DNA of 14,593 nucleotides from Paracoccaceae bacterium (GTDB taxonomy: Bacteria > Pseudomonadota > Alphaproteobacteria > Rhodobacterales > Rhodobacteraceae). The notes under the pieces were generated by a model. That model made no database searches. It was not told the DNA's origin and saw nothing but the letters and a program-made list of their open reading frames with translations. Below are positions 1 to 5,974 of this stretch, in pieces (within the stretch, counting starts at the first letter, position 1; each line of letters starts with the position of its first letter). Location of the stretch: NCBI GenBank assembly GCA_026982255.1, contig JALSHL010000208.1:1-14593 (forward strand), in the 5' to 3' direction. The translations under genes and the position numbers were made by a program.

Positions 1-855
1 CTGGTTCACGCCCTGCGAATAGACGGTGACGACCTTTTCGGTGCCGATCCAGAGGTTGCAGAAGGCCTCGACCTGTTCGGGGGACAGTCCGCTGTCGGCG
101 GGGGAGCCGGTGCGGGCGGTTTCCAGCGCCTCGGCAAATCCGGTGACGCGGGCGGTGACGAAGCCCTCGTCGAGGGCGCCCTGACGGTTGATTTCGGCCA
201 GCAGGGCGTTGAACAGGGCGATGTCGCCGTCGGGCCGCACGGGCAGGTGCAGATCGGCGATTTCGGCGCTGGCGGTGCGGCGCGGGTCGATAACGACGAC
301 CTGCATGTGGGGGCGTCGGGCCTTGGCCGCACTCAGGCGCTGGAACAGGACCGGATGGCACCATGCAAGGTTGGAGCCGGTTAGGACGACGAGGTCGGCC
401 TCCTCGAAATCCTCGTAGGTGCCGGGCACGGTGTCGGTGCCGAAGGCGCGTTTGTGACCGGCGACCGAAGAGGCCATGCACAGGCGGGAGTTGGTGTCGA
501 TATTGGCCGCACCGATGAAACCCTTCATCAGTTTGTTGGCGACGTAGTAATCCTCGGTCAGGATCTGGCCGGAGACGTAGAAGGCGACGCTTTCGGGGCC
601 GTGGTCGCGGATGGCGGCGGTGAAGGCGGCGGCGGTTCTGTCCAGCGCGCTGTCCCAGTCGGCGGTCTCGCCGTCGATGCGCGGTTCCAGCACGCGGTCC
701 TCAAGCCCGAGGGTCTCGCCAAGGGCCGCGCCCTTGGAACAGAGGCGGCCGAAATTGGCGGGGTGGTCGGGGTCGCCCTTGATCCGGCCTTCGGGCGTGA
801 CCAGAATTCCGCAGCCCACGCCGCAATAGGGGCAGGTGGTGCGGACGGAATTCAT
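1..855 (-). CDS. nasA: Assimilatory nitrate reductase catalytic subunit, N-terminal part (cut by window edge)
   Basis: The first 285 codons of a molybdenum bis-MGD nitrate reductase; the frame is open to the left edge, so most of the protein (family length about 800-900 residues) lies outside. It reduces nitrate to nitrite in the cytoplasm. Visible in the translation are an N-terminal [4Fe-4S] motif C8-x2-C11-x3-C15-x23-C39 followed by a Lys-Gly, and the segment TNSRLCMASSVAG, in which Cys126 is the expected molybdenum ligand of the Nas/Nap class. There is no twin-arginine signal, which favours the cytoplasmic assimilatory enzyme over periplasmic NapA. The ATG overlaps the nirD stop as ATGA and has only a weak Shine-Dalgarno sequence, so translation is probably coupled to nirD. 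Its place after nirB and nirD supports assimilation. Formate dehydrogenase alpha subunits share the fold, but they use Sec or Cys in a different context, so I consider that unlikely. Confidence 0.93.
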   Translation of the reverse strand, partial: MNSVRTTCPYCGVGCGILVTPEGRIKGDPDHPANFGRLCSKGAALGETLGLEDRVLEPRIDGETADWDSALDRTAAAFTAAIRDHGPESVAFYVSGQILTEDYYVANKLMKGFIGAANIDTNSRLCMASSVAGHKRAFGTDTVPGTYEDFEEADLVVLTGSNLAWCHPVLFQRLSAAKARRPHMQVVVIDPRRTASAEIADLHLPVRPDGDIALFNALLAEINRQGALDEGFVTARVTGFAEALETARTGSPADSGLSPEQVEAFCNLWIGTEKVVTVYSQGVNQ

Positions 856-1187
856 GCGGCGGACCGTGCGGAAAGTCGGCTGGCGTCCAGCAGGATGCGG
901 CCGTTTTCCACCCTGATCTGGTAGGTGGCGACCTGCCCTTCGTCGGGGCCTTCGGCCATGCCGGTTTCCAGATTGATGACCCAGTTGTGCAGCGGGCAGG
1001 TGACGGCCGCGCCGTGCACGATGCCCTCGGACAGGGTGCCGTTCTTGTGCGGGCAGGCATCGTCGAGTGCGAAAACCCTGTCGTCATGGGTGCGGAAAAC
1101 CGCGATGCAGCCCTGTGCGGTTTTCACCACGCGGGCACCGCGGGCGGGGATGTCGTCAAGGGCGGCGATGTCTATCCAGCGGCTCAT
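852..1187 (-). CDS. nirD: Nitrite reductase (NAD(P)H) small subunit, Rieske type
   Basis: A 111-residue small subunit of cytoplasmic assimilatory nitrite reductase; with NirB it converts nitrite to ammonium. The fold is a Rieske-like beta sandwich, and the [2Fe-2S] ligand set is intact: C45-P-H47 and C64-P-L-H67 (CPHK and CPLHNW). Some NirD proteins, including the E. coli one, have lost these ligands, so here a real cluster is likely. The start is set by an AGGAGGC-like site (GGAGG at 1195-1199, 7-nt spacing) inside the end of nirB, and the ATG overlaps the nirB stop as ATGA. The stop in turn overlaps the nasA start as ATGA. The same frame stays open far upstream inside nirB, but that stretch is antisense-like low-complexity sequence and not part of the protein. 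Confidence 0.95.
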   Translation of the reverse strand: MSRWIDIAALDDIPARGARVVKTAQGCIAVFRTHDDRVFALDDACPHKNGTLSEGIVHGAAVTCPLHNWVINLETGMAEGPDEGQVATYQIRVENGRILLDASRLSARSAA

Positions 1188-3625
1188 TCGGCTGCCTCCA
1201 GTGTCAGGTCCGCGAGCGGGGACCATTTGTTTTGCTTGTGTTCGTCCGTGGCCTGTTCGGCCCAGGGGTCCTTGCGGTATACGGACTGCGACACCTCGAA
1301 GCGCGCGCAGAGGGCGGCGCGGTTGTCGGTATCTTCTACCACTTGTGCGCGCACCCAGTCCATTCCGACGCGTGCGACCCATTTGTAGGGGCGGTCCAGA
1401 TAGCGGGCGTTTTCGCGGTAAAGCTGGATGAAGGCGACGGTCAGGTCGATGGCTTCCTGTTCGGTCGCGACCTTGGCCAGCGGCTCGGTTTCCTTCAGTT
1501 CCATGCCGGCGGCACCGGCGGCGCTGACCTCGTAGCCGCTGTCGACGCAGATCACGCCGACGTCCTTGCAGGTGGCCTCGGCGCAGTTGCGCGGGCAGCC
1601 GGAGACGGCGAGCTTGACCTTGTGCGGGGTCCAGCTGCCCCAGAGGATTTTCTCCAGCTTGATGCCGAGGCCGGTGCTGTCCTGCGTGCCGAAACGGCAA
1701 TGGTCGGTGCCGACGCAGGTTTTCACCGTGCGCAGCCCCTTGGAATAGGCGTGGCCCGAGACCAGCCCCGCTGCGTTCAGGTCGGCCCAGATGTCGGGCA
1801 GGTCCTCGCGTTTCACGCCCAGAAGGTCGATGCGCTGGCCGCCGGTGACATGCACGGTCGGGACGTTGTATTTCTCGGCCGCGTCGGCGATGGCGCGCAG
1901 TTCCTGCGGGGTGGTGATGCCGCCCCACATGCGCGGGACGACGGAATAGGTGCCGTCCTTCTGGATATTGGCGTGGTTGCGTTCGTTGACGAAGCGGCTT
2001 TGCTGGTCGTCGCGGTATTCCAGCGGCCATTCGGCGATCAGGTAGTAGTTCAGCGCCGGACGGCAGACGTGGCAGCCGCAGGAGGTTTTCCAGCCGGCCT
2101 CCTGCATCACGGCGGGAATGGATTTCAGGGCCCGTGCCTTGATGATCCGGCGCAGGTCGTCGTGGGTCAGGTCGGTGCAGCCGCAGACGGGTTGTTCGGT
2201 CGGAGCCTCGAAATCGTCGCCGAGGGTGCTGGCGAGGAGCTGTTCCACCAGTCCGGTGCAGTTGCCGCAGGAGGCCGAGGCCTTGGTCGCCGCGCGCACC
2301 TTGCCGAGGTCGTCGGCGCCATCGGCGATGGCCTCGACGATCGTACCCTTGCAGACGCCGTTGCAGCCGCAGATTTCCGCCTCGGCGGGCATGGCGGCAA
2401 CCGCGGCGAGCGGGTCGGCGAGGCCGTCGCCCTGATAGGCGGGGCCGAAGATCAGGGTTTCGCGGATGGGGCCGATGTCCTCGGCCATGGTCAGTTTGCC
2501 GAAGAACCATGTGGCGTCGGCGGTGTCGCCATACATGACGATGCCGACGATGCGGTTGTCCTCCAGCACCAGACGTTTGTAGATGCCGCGGGCCGGGTCG
2601 CGGAACACGATGTCCTCGCGGCCGTCGTCCTCGTCGAATTCGCCGGCGGAGAACAGTTCCACGCCGGTGACTTTCAGGCGGGTGGCAACGGCGGGGGGGA
2701 TGAATGCGGCGGTTTCACCGGTCAGGGTGCGGGCCAGAACCTTCGCCATGTCGAACAGCGGCGCGACGAGGCCGTAGACGACCGAGTCATGTTCCACACA
2801 TTCGCCAAGAGCGAAGATATGCGGGTCCGAGGTGTGCATGGAATCGTCCACCACGATACCCCGTTCCACATGCAGGCCGCTGTCGACCGCCAGACGGGTT
2901 TCGGGGCGGATGCCGGCGGCCATGACCACCAGATCGGCGGGGTGGATCGTGCCGTCCTCCAGCAGGACCGCGTCGACGTGGTCATGGCCGAGGATCGCCT
3001 TGGTGTGGGCGTTGCAGATCACGTTGATGCCGCGGCTTTCCAGCTCCTTTTGCAGCAGATAGCCCGCTGCCGGATCGAGCTGCCGTTCCATCAGGTGGTC
3101 CATCAGGTGCAGGACGGTGACGTCCATGCCTTGCAGTTTCAGCGCCGCGGCGGCCTCCAGCCCCAACAAGCCGCCGCCGATGATGACGGCCTTGCCGTCG
3201 GGTTTGCGGGCGGCGGCGGTCATGGCCTCGACATCGTCGAGATCGCGGAAACCGACCACACCGGGCAGGTCGTTGCCGGTGACCGGGATGAAGAAAGAGG
3301 CGGAGCCGGTGGCCACCACCAGCTTGTCATAGGGGGTAACGCCGCCGGCGCTGACGACCTGCTTTGCCTTGCGGTCGATTTTCACCACGGTTTCGCCAAA
3401 GCGGCAGGTAATGTTGTTGTCGCGATACCAGTCGGCGTCGTGGGTGACGATTTCCTCGTAGGTTTTTTCGCCCGCCAGCACCGGCGAGAGCATGATGCGG
3501 TTGTAGTTGCCGCGCGGCTCGGCCCCGAACAGGGTTATGTCGTAATCCGCGCCCCGTTCGAGCAGTTCCTCCAGCATCCGGCCCGAGGCCATGCCTGCTC
3601 CGATGATAACGAGTTTTTCGGCCAT
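1184..3625 (-). CDS. nirB: Nitrite reductase (NAD(P)H) large subunit
   Basis: An 813-residue cytoplasmic enzyme that carries electrons from NAD(P)H through FAD and Fe-S clusters to sirohaem, reducing nitrite to ammonium. In order: an FAD/NAD(P)H pyridine nucleotide-disulphide oxidoreductase domain (about 1-290; FAD motif VIIGAGMASG at 6-15, NAD motif VIIGGGLLGLE at 147-157); a BFD-like [2Fe-2S] domain with C419, C421, C453 and C456; a second cysteine-rich BFD-like segment with C481, C483, C516, C518 and C521; a ferredoxin-like half domain; and the sirohaem/[4Fe-4S] domain with C637-x5-C643 and C677-x3-C681. The chosen ATG has AAGGA 7 nt upstream (3633-3637). An in-frame start 9 codons earlier has poorer support and would put a non-conserved extension before the FAD motif. 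It is the first gene of the nirB-nirD-nasA operon and diverges from a LysR regulator. Confidence 0.97.
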   Translation of the reverse strand: MAEKLVIIGAGMASGRMLEELLERGADYDITLFGAEPRGNYNRIMLSPVLAGEKTYEEIVTHDADWYRDNNITCRFGETVVKIDRKAKQVVSAGGVTPYDKLVVATGSASFFIPVTGNDLPGVVGFRDLDDVEAMTAAARKPDGKAVIIGGGLLGLEAAAALKLQGMDVTVLHLMDHLMERQLDPAAGYLLQKELESRGINVICNAHTKAILGHDHVDAVLLEDGTIHPADLVVMAAGIRPETRLAVDSGLHVERGIVVDDSMHTSDPHIFALGECVEHDSVVYGLVAPLFDMAKVLARTLTGETAAFIPPAVATRLKVTGVELFSAGEFDEDDGREDIVFRDPARGIYKRLVLEDNRIVGIVMYGDTADATWFFGKLTMAEDIGPIRETLIFGPAYQGDGLADPLAAVAAMPAEAEICGCNGVCKGTIVEAIADGADDLGKVRAATKASASCGNCTGLVEQLLASTLGDDFEAPTEQPVCGCTDLTHDDLRRIIKARALKSIPAVMQEAGWKTSCGCHVCRPALNYYLIAEWPLEYRDDQQSRFVNERNHANIQKDGTYSVVPRMWGGITTPQELRAIADAAEKYNVPTVHVTGGQRIDLLGVKREDLPDIWADLNAAGLVSGHAYSKGLRTVKTCVGTDHCRFGTQDSTGLGIKLEKILWGSWTPHKVKLAVSGCPRNCAEATCKDVGVICVDSGYEVSAAGAAGMELKETEPLAKVATEQEAIDLTVAFIQLYRENARYLDRPYKWVARVGMDWVRAQVVEDTDNRAALCARFEVSQSVYRKDPWAEQATDEHKQNKWSPLADLTLEAAE

Positions 3626-3765
3626 TGGTGGTTCCTTCACGGCGAGAATCAAAGATGCGATGTTGCTAATATTGATAGCGCTTGTGTGTGTTGCTGTCTG
3701 TTGCTAAGAAATCAGCAACATGTTGCGTTTTTTGCAACACACACCAAACCACGCCGGAGTCGCCC
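3626..3765. promoter_or_regulatory. Divergent nirB / LysR control region with TGTTGC/GCAACA repeats
   Basis: This 140-bp gap separates two divergent genes and must hold both promoters. TGTTGC occurs at 3661-3666, 3689-3694, 3699-3704 and 3721-3726, and its complement GCAACA at 3715-3720 and 3734-3739. Two symmetric units stand out: TGTTGCT-N8-AGCAACA (3699-3720) and TGTTGC-N7-GCAACA (3721-3739), lying back to back. An 11-bp perfect inverted repeat also spans the cluster (3684-3694 with 3734-3744). LysR-type proteins usually bind interrupted dyads beside their own divergent target, so these are likely operators for the adjacent regulator. I could not pick out convincing -35/-10 elements for either gene. 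Confidence 0.65.
3633..3637 (-). promoter_or_regulatory. Ribosome binding site that sets the nirB start
   Basis: AAGGA on the minus strand lies 7 nt upstream of the ATG at 3625. The first nine residues of the longer in-frame alternative would overlap this site, so the shorter start is preferred. Confidence 0.7.
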
Positions 3766-4668
3766 ATGCGCCACCTGACGATTTTGAAATATATCGACAA
3801 AATCGCCCGCACCGGATCGCTGCGCAGCGCGGCGGAGGAACTGGGGATCACGCCATCGGCCCTCAACCGGCGGATTTTGGGGATCGAGGAGGAACTCGGT
3901 ACTGAGATTTTCGAGCGCCACCCTGCGGGGCTGCGCCCCAATATTGCCGGAGAGATCCTGCTCCAGCATATCCGCAACCAGATTTCCGACATGGAGCGGG
4001 TGAAATCGCGCATTGCCGACCTGTCGGGGATGCGGGCGGGCCATATCAATATCGCCACCACACGCGAGATCGTGCAGTATTTTCTGCCCGGCCTGATCGC
4101 GAAACATCTGGCGGAGTTTCCCTTTGTGACCTTCGGCGTCAACCTGCATGAACGCGGGGAGGCGGAGACCTCGTTGCTGGACAACACCAACGACCTGGCG
4201 ATTGTGTTCGAGCCGATCCACCTGAAGGAACTGCAAAGCGTCTGTTCGGTGACGCAGCCGGTTTTCTGCGTTATGTCGGAGGATCATCCGCTGGCGGGGC
4301 GCGAGAGCCTGAAAATCTATGATTGTGTCGAGTTCCCGCTGCTGTTGCCCAAACGGCCGGAGGGGATACGGCTGGTGCTGGATGCGGTGGCGGACAAGGT
4401 GGGCCTGACGCTGGAGGCGGCGGTGGAGTCCAACAGCCTCGACCTGCTGCGGCTGATGTCGCAGGACAGCGACGCACTGAGCTTCAGCCTCGCCATCAAT
4501 CTGCGGCCCAATCTGGAGCGGGACCGGATGGTTTCGGTGCCGCTGGATTTGCAGGGCGTGGCACCGGGCGCGGTGAGCGCGGGGTATCTGCGCGGGCGGA
4601 CATTGCCGGTGGCGGCGGCGCGGTTTCTGGAGACCGTGAACAGGGAGTTGTCGGAGCGGTTCGGTTAG
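3766..4668 (+). CDS. LysR-type transcriptional regulator, probable regulator of nirBD-nasA
   Basis: A 300-residue LysR-family DNA-binding regulator. The N-terminal winged helix-turn-helix covers about residues 5-65, with the recognition part around SLRSAAEELGITPSALNRRI (18-37), followed by the linker helix and a periplasmic-binding-like effector domain from about residue 92. The length is normal for the family. ATG at 3766 is chosen because GGAG (3756-3759) sits 6 nt upstream and the helix-turn-helix then starts at the usual distance; a TTG start at 3682 would add a cysteine-rich tail encoded by the operator repeats. It diverges from nirB, so control of nitrate/nitrite assimilation is the natural inference. 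The effector is unknown. No two-component or NasT/NasS antiterminator genes are visible in this window. Confidence 0.9.
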   Translation: MRHLTILKYIDKIARTGSLRSAAEELGITPSALNRRILGIEEELGTEIFERHPAGLRPNIAGEILLQHIRNQISDMERVKSRIADLSGMRAGHINIATTREIVQYFLPGLIAKHLAEFPFVTFGVNLHERGEAETSLLDNTNDLAIVFEPIHLKELQSVCSVTQPVFCVMSEDHPLAGRESLKIYDCVEFPLLLPKRPEGIRLVLDAVADKVGLTLEAAVESNSLDLLRLMSQDSDALSFSLAINLRPNLERDRMVSVPLDLQGVAPGAVSAGYLRGRTLPVAAARFLETVNRELSERFG

Positions 4669-4686
4669 GGTTGCGCCTCTCCGCGC

Positions 4687-4713
4687 AAAAAAAAGGCCGA
4701 GCAAAGCTCGGCC
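4687..4713 (-). terminator. Rho-independent terminator of the candidate sRNA (and possibly of the VtlR-like gene)
   Basis: A perfect 8-bp GC-rich stem (4695-4702 with 4706-4713, GGCCGAGC/GCTCGGCC) closes a 3-nt loop. On the minus strand it is followed at once by eight T (4694-4687). There is no T run on the plus side, so it is directional and does not terminate the plus-strand LysR gene ending at 4668. Confidence 0.9.
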
Positions 4714-4765
4714 CAAGTCCAACAGGGAGGTATGAAACCGCACCGACACTGTCGGCCGCTTTCAG
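4687..4765 (-). ncRNA. Candidate trans-acting small RNA with CCUCCC anti-Shine-Dalgarno segment
   Basis: An RNA of roughly 79 nt can be deduced between a sigma-70-like promoter (4771-4799) and a perfect terminator (4687-4713). Reading 5' to 3': a short lead, a small stem-loop (CCGAC at 4755-4751 pairing with GTCGG at 4747-4743, loop AGU), an unpaired stretch containing ACCUCCC (4731-4725) and then GUUGGACUUGG, and the terminator hairpin ending in eight U. A single-stranded CCUCCC segment flanked by hairpins is the usual design of Hfq-dependent sRNAs that block Shine-Dalgarno sequences in alphaproteobacteria. It resembles, from memory, the alpha-r8/MmgR group (Rfam 'suhB'), but I could not check this. 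The 5' end is estimated from the -10 box. Alternatively it could be a processed 3' end of the VtlR-like mRNA. Confidence 0.72.
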
Positions 4766-4770
4766 GAACC

Positions 4771-4799
4771 GATATAGGGTGGTGCGTTGCAGCATTCAA
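4771..4799 (-). promoter_or_regulatory. Sigma-70-type promoter of the candidate sRNA
   Basis: On the minus strand TTGAAT (4799-4794) and TATATC (4776-4771) are separated by exactly 17 bp. Transcription should start near 4763-4766, just before the first stem-loop. It lies inside the gap after the VtlR-like stop codon, so it would give the sRNA expression independent of that gene. Confidence 0.68.
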
Positions 4800-4878
4800 G
4801 AAAAAACCCTGTAAAATCATGCATACCAGCCATCACCTGAGCGCATAGCTGCTTTAGAATCGTTATAAACAGGTGTAT

Positions 4879-5778
4879 TTATGAGAGATTCCGCATATCC
4901 CTGCGGAAGAATTTCAGTTCCTCGAGCACGAAATCGCGGAAGGCGGCTACCCTTTTGGAGTGTCTGAGTTCCTCGGGATAGGCCAGATAGACCGGAATGG
5001 TTGCGCTTGATTCGCCCGGTAGCACGTTCACAAGGTCGGGGCTGTTGTGGGTGATATAGTCGGGCAGGGCACCGATGCCGAGGCCGTTGATCACCGCCTG
5101 AAGGATGCCGAAGTAGTTGTTCACAGTCAGCACCGATTTCTCGTTGGCATTCAGGAAAGGCTCCACCCATGCGGCCCCTGCCGATACCTGCGGCGCGCTG
5201 GCATCATGGGCGATCAGGCGGTGGTTGTTCAGGTCCTCCGGCGTCTGCGGCGTGCCGTGCAGTTCGAGGTAGTCCTTGGAGGCGTAGAAACGCATTTCCA
5301 CCTCCATCAGGCGACGGCGGATCAGGTCGGCCTGGCTGGGTTCCTTCATGCGGATGGCGACGTCGGCCTCGCGCATGGGCAGATCGAGAACGCGTTCCTC
5401 CAGCATCAGGTCGATTTTCAGGTCGGGGTATTTTTCGTACAACCGCCCGAGGCGCGGGGCCAGCCAGAGCGTGCCGAAACCGGTGGTGGTGGTGACGCGG
5501 AGCTGGCCGAAAACCTCGTCCTTGGAATCGCGGATGCGGGCGAAGACGGTTTCGAGGCGTTTGGAAATCGAGCGGGTGGCATCCAGCAGCAGTTCGCCCT
5601 GTTCGGTCAGGATCAGCCCGCGGGCGTGGCGGTGGAACAGCGATATGCCGAGGGTTTCCTCCAGCGCGCTGATCTGGCGGGAAACGGCGGACTGGCTGAG
5701 GTGCAGGGTCTCGCCGGCGTGGGTGAGGCTGCCGGCTTCGGCAACTGCGTGAAATACCCTGAGTTTATCCCAATCCAT
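4879..5778 (-). CDS. LysR-type regulator, VtlR/LsrB-like
   Basis: A 299-residue LysR-family regulator. It begins MDWDKLRVFHAVAEAGSLTH, with the helix-turn-helix at about 16-36 (SLTHAGETLHLSQSAVSRQI), the conserved segment FHRHARGLILTEQGELL near 53-69, and an effector domain from about residue 92 carrying a VLDLPMREADVAIRMKEPSQ segment. From memory this pattern is typical of the VtlR/LsrB group, which in Rhizobiales controls small RNAs, surface polysaccharide and redox functions; orthology here is inferred, not tested. The start follows a GGGGGGA run on the minus strand, and a TATACT -10 lies at 5844-5839. It diverges from the indolepyruvate ferredoxin oxidoreductase gene, so either local regulation of that gene or a wider role is possible. 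A candidate sRNA lies directly downstream on the same strand. Confidence 0.88.
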   Translation of the reverse strand: MDWDKLRVFHAVAEAGSLTHAGETLHLSQSAVSRQISALEETLGISLFHRHARGLILTEQGELLLDATRSISKRLETVFARIRDSKDEVFGQLRVTTTTGFGTLWLAPRLGRLYEKYPDLKIDLMLEERVLDLPMREADVAIRMKEPSQADLIRRRLMEVEMRFYASKDYLELHGTPQTPEDLNNHRLIAHDASAPQVSAGAAWVEPFLNANEKSVLTVNNYFGILQAVINGLGIGALPDYITHNSPDLVNVLPGESSATIPVYLAYPEELRHSKRVAAFRDFVLEELKFFRRDMRNLS

Positions 5779-5974
5779 TGTCCCCCCGGTGCGCCCGCGG
5801 CAAGCGCTTGTTATTATTGTCTGTTATCAATGCGCGGGAGTATAGCGGCAAAGCCCGCGCGGCAAAAGCAAAACAAACGCCCCGACGTCACGAAAATTTG
5901 TGCGTAAAATTATGTTGATTGGGTCAAGTTTCCTGACCTATACTTGTGCTACAGTTGCTGTGGGAGGCCAACCG
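5779..5974. promoter_or_regulatory. Divergent promoter region between VtlR-like gene and iorAB-type gene
   Basis: For the plus-strand gene, TTGATT (5915-5920) and TATACT (5939-5944) are 18 bp apart, giving a short leader of about 25 nt before the ATG at 5975. For the minus-strand gene a TATACT -10 sits at 5844-5839, with only a poor -35. That -10 lies inside a 7-bp inverted repeat, GCGCGGG (5832-5838) and CCCGCGC (5854-5860), spaced 15 bp, which could be an operator. A perfect 10-bp palindrome CAAGCGCTTG lies at 5801-5810 in the leader of the LysR gene. Confidence 0.6.
5962..5967 (+). promoter_or_regulatory. Ribosome binding site that sets the iorAB-type start
   Basis: GGGAGG lies 7 nt upstream of the ATG at 5975. 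An earlier in-frame start at 5900 would add 25 residues encoded by the promoter itself, so it is rejected. Confidence 0.85.

Noticed and set aside
1188..2510. Upstream extension of the nirD frame through nirB.
   Set aside because: Out of phase with nirB and of low-complexity Arg/Gly/Pro composition; nirD has its own GGAGG and ATG at 1187.
3726..3755. A sigma-54-like promoter for nirB on the minus strand (TGGTGTGTGTTGC), attractive for a nitrogen operon.
   Set aside because: GG and GC are 8 nt apart, not the required 10, so the -24/-12 spacing is wrong.
1067..3778. A 903-codon plus-strand open frame antisense to nirB and nirD.
   Set aside because: Its translation is repetitive (Gly, Ala, Val, Asp and His rich) without any family motif, which is the expected shadow of a GC-rich gene on the other strand; nirB has complete cofactor motifs.
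4732..4848. A 38-codon plus-strand frame with a perfect GGGAGG 1-2 nt upstream.
   Set aside because: The GGGAGG is too close to the ATG and is simply the complement of the CCUCCC segment of the candidate sRNA; the peptide has no protein character.
5915..5927. An FNR/Anr-like box TTGA-N5-TCAA over the -35 of the iorAB-type gene.
   Set aside because: The spacer is 5 instead of 6 and the symmetry is only in the outer four bases; TTGATT fits better as the -35 itself.
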